From positions 1 to 64,000 of the forward strand of contig MVPY01000038.1 of the NCBI GenBank assembly GCA_002067065.1: 64,000 nt of DNA, read 5' to 3'. The stretch is from Methanobacterium sp. PtaB.Bin024 (GTDB lineage Archaea > Methanobacteriota > Methanobacteria > Methanobacteriales > Methanobacteriaceae). A program made the position numbers and the translations under genes. Under the pieces are notes generated by a model. It was given only the letters and a program-made list of their open reading frames with translations, did no database searches and was not told the DNA's origin. Position 1 is the first letter of the stretch, and the number at the start of each line of letters is the position of its first letter. Positions 42,106 to 50,923 of the stretch are shown one piece after another.

Positions 42106-43524
42106 TCATTCTTTTTGTTCTTCAAAAATAAGAGTGAAAGCTGTCCCTTGACTCCGATCGAGTTCCAATTCACCATCAATTTGTGAAGTTAAGTTATTCA
42201 CCAGTTGTAATCCCAATGAACTGGTATTTTTATAATCCAAATCTTTTGGGAAACCAATTCCATTATCAGCAATCTTTAAAACAATTTCCCCATTTTCATG
42301 GTATAACTCTACGTTGACATGTCCACTTTCATCACCAGGGAAGGCGTGTTTCATACTATTTGTCACTAATTCATTCACAATAAGCCCTAACGGAACAACA
42401 GTATTAATATCAATCTTCAGATCCTCAACATCAACATCTAGTTTAACACGGCTGGGATCAGATATCATAGTGCGGTAGAGATCGTTTGCAAGACTTCGGA
42501 TGTAGTCCCCCAGATCTATTTTTTTAAGGTCTGTAGACTGATACAGTCTTTCATGTATCATGGCCATGGATTTAGTCCGGTTCTGACTTTCCTTGAAAAC
42601 ATCAAGCGCTGCCTTATCCTTAATATAATGTGATTGTAGACTCAGTAAGCTGGAGATTATCATCAGGTTATTTTTAACCCGGTGGTGGATCTCCTTAAGT
42701 AACATCTCTTTTTCATCTAAAGATTTAGCTAAAGCATCTTCAGCAATTTTGTGTTCTGTTATATCCTGATTAACCCCCCGAGTCCCTATTTTTCGACCAT
42801 TTTCATCGAACATTACTTTAAAACGCACGATTATGAATCTTCTTTCACCATCGGCACGTATTATTCCGTGTCGAACTGTGCTGAAAAAACTTGGATCTTC
42901 AGCTTCAAAGGTTTTTTTAAGTTCCCTTTCCATTAATTCATATGCACTGGGATCTACGAAACGCTCAACATATTCCTGGGCTGACATTAAGTTACCACCC
43001 ACCTCTTCAGCACTGGTACCGTAGAGTGCATAAAACTGATCATCAAAGGTGAAAAGATCCTTTTCAGTATTATATTCCCAGTAAACCATTTTGGCCATGT
43101 CCATGCCAATTTTCAGACGATTTTCACTCCATTTAAGCTCATTTTCTGCAGTTTTTTTGCTGAGAGCCATTTGGATAGCAAATTTGAGTTCAATTTTTTC
43201 ATATGGCTTGACTAGATAACCATAAGGCTGAGTTTCAACCGCCATTCTAACTAAAGATTCATCGGAATGAACTGTGGAAAATATAACAGGTATGCCAATC
43301 TCTTTAATCTTAGAAGCAGCTTCAATACCATCCATATCTCCTTCAAGAACAATATCCATCAAAACAAGATCAGGTCTAATATCAGATACCTTTTCTATAG
43401 CTTCTTCACCACTGGAAGCAACGTAAGGAACTTCATAACCAAAAGATTCCAATGTGCGCTTAATATCCATTGCTTCTGTGTTTCCATCTACCATTACAAT
43501 TTTAATATCTTTCACATAAATCAA
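42106..43524 (-). CDS. Response regulator-PAS-histidine kinase (HisKA_2 type)
   Basis: 472 residues: an N-terminal receiver domain (D-G near residue 13, D-L-V-L-M-D-I with phospho-acceptor Asp around 57, K-P-Y), a PAS domain with PAC (about 135-265, ending R-G-V-N-Q-D-I-T-E-H), then a HisKA_2 domain with E-I-H-H-R-V-K-N-N and a HATPase_c with N-E-L-V-T-N-S, D-N-G-I-G-F-P and S-L-G-L-Q-L-V. No membrane helix, so it is a cytosolic sensor. Start is TTG or the GTG three codons on; neither has a strong site. No partner regulator is adjacent. Confidence 0.88.
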   Translation of the reverse strand: MIYVKDIKIVMVDGNTEAMDIKRTLESFGYEVPYVASSGEEAIEKVSDIRPDLVLMDIVLEGDMDGIEAASKIKEIGIPVIFSTVHSDESLVRMAVETQPYGYLVKPYEKIELKFAIQMALSKKTAENELKWSENRLKIGMDMAKMVYWEYNTEKDLFTFDDQFYALYGTSAEEVGGNLMSAQEYVERFVDPSAYELMERELKKTFEAEDPSFFSTVRHGIIRADGERRFIIVRFKVMFDENGRKIGTRGVNQDITEHKIAEDALAKSLDEKEMLLKEIHHRVKNNLMIISSLLSLQSHYIKDKAALDVFKESQNRTKSMAMIHERLYQSTDLKKIDLGDYIRSLANDLYRTMISDPSRVKLDVDVEDLKIDINTVVPLGLIVNELVTNSMKHAFPGDESGHVNVELYHENGEIVLKIADNGIGFPKDLDYKNTSSLGLQLVNNLTSQIDGELELDRSQGTAFTLIFEEQKE

Positions 43525-43631
43525 CTAAACAACAGTAGGCTAAACTGTTCTTTATTGTTTGAGCCATTTCCCTGTACATATTTGAGTAGGAGACATGTAT
43601 AAAGCTTAGGGTGTTAACTTTTCAATATTAC

Positions 43632-44312
43632 TTAATGATAATTATACTTTGTTTTTATGTATCCACCTATCCATCCACAGACAGCTCCATTAATAACTCC
43701 TAATATAATATATGGTATTAAATAGAGGAATGACCCTGTGAAGAGACTTCCTAAGAAGAAAGAAATAGCCCCAGTAACCACTGCATTTTTAATTCCAATA
43801 ATCACATCATCAGATAGATAGCCAACGGCTAATAACAGGAAAAAAGTTAAGAGAGTGAAAATACCTTGGGTGAAAGCCAATATCAATGTTATCACTGCTG
43901 CAACTGGGATTACTAAAATCCAACGGATGTTCTGGAAATTAAGCTCATTCATTATAGAATTCATAAACCCAGGTTCCATCCCATAAGGATTCTTATGAGA
44001 AGTTCTATGAACTCTACCACGATTTTTAAGATCATATATCCATTTTCCGAAGCTATTATAATAGAATTGGACCAGTCTATTTTTAAACTTCCCTGGCAGA
44101 GAATACAAAGAATGTATTCTCTCTTTAAAAATCTCGCTATTTGTACTTTTCCTTTCGATTGAGATTTGTTTCCAGGTGGGATCAACGATATCTAAATTTT
44201 CAACATACCTTAGTTTACCACCACAATCACATTCACTGACAAAATCTTTTGGAGACTCACCTGATTGCAGTTTATAATAACTCTTACATTTTCCACAAAT
44301 TAGATAACCCAC
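43632..44312 (-). CDS. Zinc-ribbon protein with C-terminal membrane helices
   Basis: 226 residues. The start, C-G-K-C-K-S-Y-Y followed by C-D-C-G-G-K-L-R-Y, is a zinc ribbon seen in many Methanobacterium membrane proteins. A basic linker follows, then about four hydrophobic helices from residue 120 on. GTG start with GGGTG upstream. The layout suggests a membrane-anchored sensor or partner; family function is unknown. Confidence 0.72.
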   Translation of the reverse strand: MGYLICGKCKSYYKLQSGESPKDFVSECDCGGKLRYVENLDIVDPTWKQISIERKSTNSEIFKERIHSLYSLPGKFKNRLVQFYYNSFGKWIYDLKNRGRVHRTSHKNPYGMEPGFMNSIMNELNFQNIRWILVIPVAAVITLILAFTQGIFTLLTFFLLLAVGYLSDDVIIGIKNAVVTGAISFFLGSLFTGSFLYLIPYIILGVINGAVCGWIGGYIKTKYNYH

Positions 44313-44378
44313 ATGAACACCCAGTAATTTGATAAAAAATTATTAACTCAATTCAAGACTTATATATCTTTCTACTGC

Positions 44379-44543
44379 TCATTTGTATACATATTTTATA
44401 AATAAGACAAAAAACACCACAAAAAGGATAATATTTACGATTAATCGTTGCCAGAATAAATGCCTGAGAAACAGGTAATCTATGGTGAAGACTAAGATAA
44501 TATAAAACACGACAAATAAAACCTTAATTGATGTTTTAACCAT
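44379..44543 (-). CDS. Possible 54-residue two-helix membrane protein
   Basis: ATG 44543 opens 54 codons to TGA. The product starts V-K-T-S-I-K, then has two hydrophobic helices split by a polar turn (R-H-L-F-W-Q-R). There is no clear ribosome site, which weakens the call; leaderless translation is possible. Confidence 0.4.
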   Translation of the reverse strand: MVKTSIKVLFVVFYIILVFTIDYLFLRHLFWQRLIVNIILFVVFFVLFIKYVYK

Positions 44544-45036
44544 TTTAATCGTCTATTTTTATATCTTGTTAAAATTAAATACAATAATATAGGTTTTTTG
44601 TTTCTATCCTAAATTAAATCTTCCCTTCCTGAATCTTAGCAGAAATAAGAATAGAAGTAAATCCATTTAAAATCTCTAAAATTATCTTAAAAATTCGTGA
44701 CAACCCCCCATCCTACACTGCAGATTAAAGTATCCTCATAACTCATTTTCTACAATTGAATAAATTGATTATTCCTGTTTAGTAGAGTTTTTTAACACTT
44801 TGTAGGCCAAATACTCGTTTTTAAAGATTTAATAAAAAATGTGAAAAGGTTGTACAATCTAATATAAAAAAAATATAAATAATTATAAAAAATTAATATT
44901 TGAGTGAGGTAATATAAAAAAAGTATATGCTACCTCAATGTGGATTAAAAGACGCAGATGATTCTATATTATGTAATATTATGGTGGAAAATTAAAAAAA
45001 AGACACAATAAGGGATATTTTGTGGGAGGAGTACCT
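44544..45036. other. AT-rich gap with repeat copy 1
   Basis: Besides the dispersed repeat at 44687-44755, this gap holds only AT-rich sequence and, at its right end, the GGGAGGAG ribosome site of the decarboxylase gene. Confidence 0.6.
44687..44755 (-). repeat. Dispersed repeat, copy 1 (short ORF)
   Basis: Minus-strand copy of a family found four times in 44.6-50.6 kb. It reads M-S-Y-E-D-T-L-I-C-S-V-G-W-G-V-V-T-N-F and stop (44687-44746). This is the most diverged full-length copy. Confidence 0.7.
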
Positions 45037-45831
45037 ATGTTTAAAATGGAGAGTGACTTCACATATTTAATGCCAATTCATTTCGGTGGTGGAAAGTTTG
45101 ACCCTGATTCCAAGGTCATCCAGAAAACACAGTCCCTGGCCATCAGTTATGAAACTGATCCAGCACTTCTTGAAAATTATATTCCAGAAGGGTTTGAGTT
45201 ATTGGCCCCCGAAGTCCAGGTGGTCTTCAGCAAGTTTACTGAAATCAACTGGTTGCACGGTGGGCAGTACAACCTGATTAACGTGGCTGCACCCGTCCGT
45301 TTCCATGGGAAAAAGGATGAATTGGATGGATCCTACACCCTGGTTGTCTGGGAAAACAAAACCGCACCTATACTGGGAGGCAGGGAACAGACTGGAATTC
45401 CAAAGATCTTCGCGGATATTGAAGATTTACACATTTTAATGCCCCACTATGCCACCACTGTTAGTTATGAGGGGAACACCTTCTTGAATATGGACTTTGA
45501 AGCTGAAGGGGAAATAACCGGGAATGAATTGGAAACCTTAAAGTCAATGTTCATATCCCAAAACACCATCGGATGGAGGTACATTCCAAAGGTAGGGGCC
45601 CCAGGGGCTGAATTAAGTCAATTTGTATTGTACCCCCAGGGTATTGAAGTGAAAAAAGCTCAAAAGGGAACAGGCAGTCTTAAATGGACTGAAATGACAC
45701 CCATGCAGAACCCCAATCAGTTCTGGATCATTAATAGCCTCGCTGCTCTCCCTATAAAAAAGATAACCCAATCCATATTGTTGGAGGGTCAGGCAATACT
45801 CCGTGCCATGGGAGCCAGGGTTATTGAATGA
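45037..45831 (+). CDS. Acetoacetate decarboxylase family protein
   Basis: 264 residues of the ADC family fold: F-H-G-K-K-D near residue 90, W-E-N-K-T-A-P-I-L-G-G-R-E-Q-T-G-I-P-K, where E and the downstream K-I match the family core. The catalytic Lys of true acetoacetate decarboxylase forms a Schiff base; the Lys in G-I-P-K is the candidate. GGGAGGAG precedes ATG 45037. It is followed by an SDR and a membrane protein in an apparent operon. Substrate unknown: many ADC-like proteins are aldolase-dehydratases. Confidence 0.82.
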   Translation: MFKMESDFTYLMPIHFGGGKFDPDSKVIQKTQSLAISYETDPALLENYIPEGFELLAPEVQVVFSKFTEINWLHGGQYNLINVAAPVRFHGKKDELDGSYTLVVWENKTAPILGGREQTGIPKIFADIEDLHILMPHYATTVSYEGNTFLNMDFEAEGEITGNELETLKSMFISQNTIGWRYIPKVGAPGAELSQFVLYPQGIEVKKAQKGTGSLKWTEMTPMQNPNQFWIINSLAALPIKKITQSILLEGQAILRAMGARVIE

Positions 45832-45914
45832 AGATAAGGATAATAACATGAATGGAAATGAATAAAAAGGTAACATAAATATGGGTAATGAGAAGGGAGA
45901 ATGGAGGAGATGTT

Positions 45915-46751
45915 ATGAGTAATTCCAAGTATTATCAGGATAAAATCTGTATTGTTACCGGTGCAAACTCCGGTATTGGATATGCATTGAGTGAAGAACT
46001 CTTAAAAAGAGGGGCAATTGTTTACATGGTTGGCCGTAACCCGAAAAAGGTTGCAAAAGCTGCCGAACAACTTTCAGAATTTAAAGATCGAGTTCATACT
46101 ATAATAGTGGATGTAACAGTCCAGGAACAGGTTGAAAATGCTATTAACGATACAGTGAAAGAAACTGGTGGATTGGATTTCTTATTCAACAATGCAGGTG
46201 TGGGTGGCACCCTTCAGTTTGAAACTGCCACCATGGAGGACTGGAAAAATATTATCAATGTCAATCTGTGGAGTGTTATTTACGGTACTCACACTGCAGT
46301 ACCCATCATGCTGGAACAGGGATCTGGACACATAATCAACACCAGCTCCATTGCCGGAATCACCCCCCCACCATTCCAGGCACTTTATTCACTTACCAAA
46401 TACGGTGTCACCGGCCTCACTGAATGTTTAAGATATGAATATGCTGAAAAAGGCCTTCATTTTTCCACCATCTGCCCAGCAAACATTGCCACACCCATTT
46501 TCAAAAAATCAATTGACGGTACGACCCACGATGAACTAAAAATCCCTGATGACGCCTATCCAGTAGATAAAGCAGCGAAATTTATCCTGGACAGGGTTGC
46601 AGAATATAATGGAATAATAATAGTCCCTGAAGAACCCTACACTGAAATGTGGGAAAAATACGTGCTTAAAGACGCAGAAATAGAAGAATTCATGATGCAA
46701 ATGGCACGTGATCGCAGAGCGGCCTATGAAAAAGGTGGAAATTACTACTAA
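45915..46751 (+). CDS. Short-chain dehydrogenase/reductase
   Basis: 278 residues: T-G-A-N-S-G-I-G (NAD(P) binding), N-N-A-G-V-G-G, catalytic N, S (S-S-I-A-G-I) and Y-S-L-T-K-Y, the classical SDR tetrad. An Arg after beta-2 (V-G-R-N-P) suggests NADP(H). GGAGGAGATGTT precedes the ATG. Between the ADC-like gene and the membrane protein; may reduce a ketone or aldehyde made by the first enzyme. Confidence 0.9.
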   Translation: MSNSKYYQDKICIVTGANSGIGYALSEELLKRGAIVYMVGRNPKKVAKAAEQLSEFKDRVHTIIVDVTVQEQVENAINDTVKETGGLDFLFNNAGVGGTLQFETATMEDWKNIINVNLWSVIYGTHTAVPIMLEQGSGHIINTSSIAGITPPPFQALYSLTKYGVTGLTECLRYEYAEKGLHFSTICPANIATPIFKKSIDGTTHDELKIPDDAYPVDKAAKFILDRVAEYNGIIIVPEEPYTEMWEKYVLKDAEIEEFMMQMARDRRAAYEKGGNYY

Positions 46752-46773
46752 AGTGGATGCAAGAGGTATTTAA

Positions 46774-48054
46774 TTGCCATCTGAAGTTCCACCAAAAGAA
46801 AAGAGTTACTCCAGAATAAGAGTAGAATCTGATCTATCCCTGGAAGTAGTCATCCTACTCGTCCTGGGAGTATTCATGCTCCTTTTTGGGATAGTTTTGT
46901 TTAAGATCCACACTGGAGAACTACCCTACACTCCAGATAGTACCTACGGACTTTTCCTGATCATTGTCTCCTTCCAAATTGTCACCATGGGAAAAACACC
47001 CTTCGGTGATATGCGCAGATCATGGGCAATTGTTACAATCGGAATCTGTACTGCAATTATTGGAATGACTGCCTGTTTCATTCCCGGAACTTTAACCGAG
47101 ATCGTCCGCATACTGGTAGGGTTAATGTTATTTGTAGGAGGAATATCTCTCCTTTTACAGCTACTTCTCTCTGAAAATAAGGCAAAAACTTGGATGAAAA
47201 CTTCCAAATTGCTACAGCACCTGACCCTGGCCTGTGGCCTGGTTTATACTGTAGCAATCGCTTTAGGTCTTATAACCCTCTTGCCGGGCATAACTATCGA
47301 TCCTGTAACTGCAGTACTCCTGATTATTTATGGGATCAGTATTTTCTATCTGGCAGGGTGTATCCAGAAGGTTTCCCAGTTGTATCCACCTGAAAAATTT
47401 CCGGAATTAAATACAACTGATTCAAAAGGAGGTTTCCGATTATTAAAGGAAGCATCCATTTCTCTATCCCTGGCTGTGCTGATAATGCTCGGAGTTCTTT
47501 TAGTACTCCTGGGGGCTCTTCTTTTCCCTATAAATCAGGGTGTTATTCCATTTTCTGCTGATGGAGAGTTAGGTCTGCTGCTGGTTATAATGGCCATTCA
47601 AATGACTGCCCTAGGAGAAACACCCGTGGGTGAATACAAGCGTTCCTGGTTACTGGTATCAATTGGAATTATATTTACTGCTCTAGGAGCTTTCGCCTGC
47701 ATTGTTCCTGGAATCCTGACCAGTACGCTTCAGATATTACTTGGAACCTTAAACATCCTTGGGGGTGTTATATTACTATTCAAACGGTTTTTCCCCATTC
47801 TGCAGGAGATGCGACACCCTCCCTCAGAACCAGTTGTTTTACCTTCCATACTCAAGAAAATGCTCATAACCCAGACTATTCTGAATATTGTGGCCATTGC
47901 CTTTGGTTTATCAATGCTCCTACCCGGCCTGATCCCCACCATGTTGGTTCCAGGGATCGTTATTATCAATGGACTTCTTCTATTTGTGTTAGGATACATG
48001 CTTCAACAGATAACCAAAATTGAAGAGGAAACAACACCCACTGAAACCATTTAA
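46774..48054 (+). CDS. Internally duplicated HdeD-like membrane protein
   Basis: 426 residues with about 12 helices arranged as two homologous halves: M-G-K-T-P-F-G-D-M-R-R-S-W-A-I-V in the first and L-G-E-T-P-V-G-E-Y-K-R-S-W-L-L-V in the second. Helix pattern resembles DUF308/HdeD. Start is a TTG, with GAGGT seven bases before it. It closes the ADC-SDR operon, 22 bases after the SDR. Transport or membrane stress role is possible, unproven. Confidence 0.7.
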   Translation: MPSEVPPKEKSYSRIRVESDLSLEVVILLVLGVFMLLFGIVLFKIHTGELPYTPDSTYGLFLIIVSFQIVTMGKTPFGDMRRSWAIVTIGICTAIIGMTACFIPGTLTEIVRILVGLMLFVGGISLLLQLLLSENKAKTWMKTSKLLQHLTLACGLVYTVAIALGLITLLPGITIDPVTAVLLIIYGISIFYLAGCIQKVSQLYPPEKFPELNTTDSKGGFRLLKEASISLSLAVLIMLGVLLVLLGALLFPINQGVIPFSADGELGLLLVIMAIQMTALGETPVGEYKRSWLLVSIGIIFTALGAFACIVPGILTSTLQILLGTLNILGGVILLFKRFFPILQEMRHPPSEPVVLPSILKKMLITQTILNIVAIAFGLSMLLPGLIPTMLVPGIVIINGLLLFVLGYMLQQITKIEEETTPTETI

Positions 48055-48292
48055 AATCAGTTCTTGGAGATAATTCTCCTTTTCCATTTTTTATTTTCTT
48101 TAGAGTTATGCTTATTTCAAACATTTTAAAGCTTATTAATGAAAATTTTGTTTAATAATGCTCCTAAATCATCTTAGTTTAATGGATAATTATTTATTTT
48201 TGATATAACAATTCCTGACCCTGGTACATACAATAATATAGAAAGTTTATTGTAGAAAAATTTCTTAATATGATGAAACTGAAGTGAAAGTA

Positions 48293-48796
48293 ATGATAAG
48301 AAAAGCAACTTTAGGTGATGTTAACCAAATAGCCGTGGTGATAATGAGGGCCTGGAAAGGAGCATACACTGGAATCATTGACCCAAAATACATCAAAACA
48401 ATGAAAAAGGAGAAATATATTTCTATTTTCAAAGATAACATTTCAGAGGAGAAAGAAATAATCTTTGTGTATGATGAAAAAGGAGATGAGAAAGGAGTGA
48501 AAGGTTTTATATCTGGAAAGGAACAGTACGGGAGATATGATTGTGAAATAGTTGGATTATATGTAGATCCAGAAAATCAGGGCAAAGGAGTAGGGAAACG
48601 ATTATTCCAGAAAATGGAAGAAGAGTTCATTGCCAGAGGCAAAAGAAACCTTATAGTTTGGACGCTTGAAAACACAGCTAACAATAGTTTTTATGAAAGA
48701 ATGGGCGGAGTTAAAAAAGAAAAGAAGTTATTAGAATATGGTGGAAAATTATACTCTGGTGTGGGTTTCAAATTTGATTTAAAACCAAAAAAGTAG
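48293..48796 (+). CDS. GNAT family N-acetyltransferase
   Basis: 167 residues: I-R-K-A-T-L-G-D-V at the start and the acetyl-CoA loop L-Y-V-D-P-E-N-Q-G-K-G-V-G-K-R-L (Q/R-x-x-G-x-G/A), followed by N-x-x-S-F-Y-E-R-M-G-G. RimI-like; the substrate is unknown. ATG 48293 has GAAGTGA just before it. Stands alone. Confidence 0.9.
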   Translation: MIRKATLGDVNQIAVVIMRAWKGAYTGIIDPKYIKTMKKEKYISIFKDNISEEKEIIFVYDEKGDEKGVKGFISGKEQYGRYDCEIVGLYVDPENQGKGVGKRLFQKMEEEFIARGKRNLIVWTLENTANNSFYERMGGVKKEKKLLEYGGKLYSGVGFKFDLKPKK

Positions 48797-48880
48797 TTAA
48801 AGTTTTAACATGATTTTAAACCATGACATGACCCAACATTCATTGCAGAGAAGGGTGTCTGCATGGCTCATTTTTACAAC
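48796..48880 (-). repeat. Dispersed repeat, copy 2
   Basis: Reads M-S-H-A-D-T-L-L-C-N-E-C-W then diverges; open for 24 codons on the minus strand (48796-48870). Most eroded copy. Confidence 0.6.
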
Positions 48881-49196
48881 AGGATTCCACTGATAATTTA
48901 CTACATGATAATATTAAAATAATCACTGCGAATTTCAATGATAATATTATTTCCAAAAAAATCCTTAAATAAGTGCTTATGGTATCGCAATGGTTTTATA
49001 GAGGTTTGTATTATAGTACATCTAAGAATTATAATCTATAACATCGTTTACACATGGAGCCAACGAAAAACCGCCGATCATTACACTGATTAAATGAGTA
49101 CTACCTTCCTACATTGACACCGAAGATATTTCAAAGTTGCATTTTTCCATAATTTCAAAATATATTTTGGCATCATGGTTTTAAGGGAGTATAATT
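48797..49196. other. Gap with repeat copy 2
   Basis: Holds the dispersed repeat at 48796-48880 and about 300 further AT-rich bases. I see no promising frame; the block near 49040-49110 is slightly richer in GC but forms no clear stem. A weak TATTTTGGCATC stretch precedes the DUF5518 gene. Confidence 0.55.
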
Positions 49197-49565
49197 ATGG
49201 TAGAAATAAAATGGACTACTGTGAGAAGAGGTTTATTATTATCACTCCTTCTGTGGCTTATTCTTCGAGAAGTTGCCGGGGATGTTGGCGGCATACTTGG
49301 ATTTGTCATAGCAACAATGGTTGTGGGTTACAGAGCTGATGAAGGTTACATAGGCGGCGCAATGCATGGATCACTAGTTGGTGCTGTTGGTGGTATTGTA
49401 GGTGGATTAATCATACTGATATTATACCTCATCGGATTAGGAGATATAGCAAAACAGCTTTGGCCAGTTACAGGAGTAATAGAAGCCATTATCGCCATAG
49501 TCCTATACGCAATTGTAGGTGCCATTGGCGGTACCATAGGCTCCGCCATTAAAAAATTGCGTTAA
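49197..49565 (+). CDS. Glycine-rich membrane protein, DUF5518-like
   Basis: 122 residues, four hydrophobic segments with glycine ladders (G-A-V-G-G-I-V-G-G-L-I and A-I-V-G-A-I-G-G-T-I-G), which allow tight helix packing. The layout matches the DUF5518-type proteins of euryarchaea; function unknown. An ATTATGG start follows GGGAGTATAATT. Confidence 0.7.
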   Translation: MVEIKWTTVRRGLLLSLLLWLILREVAGDVGGILGFVIATMVVGYRADEGYIGGAMHGSLVGAVGGIVGGLIILILYLIGLGDIAKQLWPVTGVIEAIIAIVLYAIVGAIGGTIGSAIKKLR

Positions 49566-49641
49566 TCAACCACATACCAAAGAGTAGGATAATATCCTGT
49601 TTTCATTTAATTTATAAAAACAAAGAATAATTTTTTTTATT

Positions 49642-49715
49642 TTATTGCAGATTCTTGGCCAGCGCCCACCCTAAAATGCAAACAAAGGTGTCCGCATAAC
49701 GCATTCTGTAATAAA
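49642..49715 (-). repeat. Dispersed repeat, copy 3
   Basis: Reads M-R-Y-A-D-T-F-V-C-I-L-G-W-A-L-A-K-N-L-Q and stop (49642-49704). It shares with copy 4 the uninterrupted stretch GGTGTCCGCATAACGCATTC. Lies in the gap after the DUF5518-like gene. Confidence 0.8.
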
Positions 49716-49799
49716 AATTATATTAAAAAATTATATTGGGTTTATAGTTGATTTTTCTATTTTGAATGATATCGTGAATACATATCATGAATAATAATA

Positions 49800-50471
49800 T
49801 CATTCACCAAAAACTTCTTTAGTAAAATTTTCAAATCCAATTCTTTGAATTAATCTTCCCATACGAGTTTCAATGCCTTTTTCTTTGTAATAATCAAGAA
49901 TTTTAGTTATATAATCGATAACCTCATCATCGGAGAGGTTTTTGGCTATTAATTCCCCTTTTTTAGTCTGGATGCCACAAGTTCCACCTACTAACATCCT
50001 CCAGCCTTTAGGAGTTCCTATTAGTCCTATGTCTCTTACCGCTGATTCAGCACAACAACTCGTACAACCTGAAAGTGATATTTTTACTTTATGAGGTGTT
50101 TTCATCTTATGAAATGTTTCATCAATCCTCAATCCCATTTCAACCGTGTTTTGGTATCCCTTTTTGCATGAAGTGTTTCCTGTGCAAAATTTAGCGGCTC
50201 TTACACATTTTCCAATGAACCCACCTGGTTCCATTCCTAAATCATCCCAGATATTATCAATATCTTCCTCTTTAATACCATAAAACCCGATTCTATGTTC
50301 AGAATTCATTTTAATAATTTTAACCTGATATTTTTCTGCTACATCTGCTAATTTGCGTAAAGTGGTTGGATCAACTAAACCACCTGGAATATATGGAATT
50401 ATGGCATATGTTTTCATGTCCTTTTGAACTGCAGCCCCTTTTTCAGGCATGTTTTCTTTCTTTACTCCCAT
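49800..50471 (-). CDS. Small siroheme-type nitrite/sulfite reductase-like protein
   Basis: 223 residues comprising the ferredoxin-like half domain and the siroheme/Fe-S domain of the sulfite reductase family: cluster cysteines at C-T-G-N-T-S-C and C-T-S-C-C-A-E, with a further G-G-T-C-G-I. This size fits the small single-repeat dissimilatory-like sulfite reductases of methanogens. It may reduce sulfite, protecting MCR, or serve in sulfur assimilation. GGGTGAAAAT precedes the ATG. No electron-donor gene is adjacent. Confidence 0.82.
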   Translation of the reverse strand: MGVKKENMPEKGAAVQKDMKTYAIIPYIPGGLVDPTTLRKLADVAEKYQVKIIKMNSEHRIGFYGIKEEDIDNIWDDLGMEPGGFIGKCVRAAKFCTGNTSCKKGYQNTVEMGLRIDETFHKMKTPHKVKISLSGCTSCCAESAVRDIGLIGTPKGWRMLVGGTCGIQTKKGELIAKNLSDDEVIDYITKILDYYKEKGIETRMGRLIQRIGFENFTKEVFGE

Positions 50472-50923
50472 ATTTTCACCCTAATAACTATTTAGAAACT
50501 CATAACTATTAAATTTATTCGAAATGTATTATGATAATTCATGGCCAGTACACCCCCTACACTGCAGAAAAAGGTGTCCGCATAACGCATTCTGGAATAG
50601 AAAAAAATCCTTCAATTTATTTGATTATCTTTCATTATATTTTCAAATCTAGTTTTGCTAATGAGATGATAACTCAATATTTCACCACTATAAATAAGGG
50701 AAAATGATCGAAAAGCACTGCATGATAAATTACCTATAGTCAGATGGCATTTAGCAATGCTTTTTGTGAATTTGAATCTCTCTGAAGAAGAAACAGATAA
50801 GTAGCATCTAGTCCATATATTTTATTAAGATAGAAGTGTCTTTGCCAAAGTATGGTCAATTTCCAGTTTAACCGTACTAACCCTTGCGTGGTTTGTAGAA
50901 TGATGTAATTGGGGGTGACGTTT
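50472..50923. other. Gap with repeat copy 4
   Basis: Contains repeat copy 4 next to the reductase start and an AT-rich remainder. CACTATAAATAAGGG at about 50686 is a plausible TATA region for the downstream methyltransferase gene, 230 bases away. No open frame worth reporting. Confidence 0.55.
50492..50605 (-). repeat. Dispersed repeat, copy 4
   Basis: Reads M-R-Y-A-D-T-F-F-C-S-V-G-G-V-L-A-M-N then continues out of the repeat to a stop at 50492. Lies upstream of the siroheme reductase gene, whose leader it would occupy. Confidence 0.8.

Noticed and set aside
44600..50900. Insertion sequence or integrated element as the origin of the 44.6-50.9 kb region
   Set aside because: No transposase, integrase, terminal inverted repeats or target duplication is visible; only the short repeat family hints at mobility.
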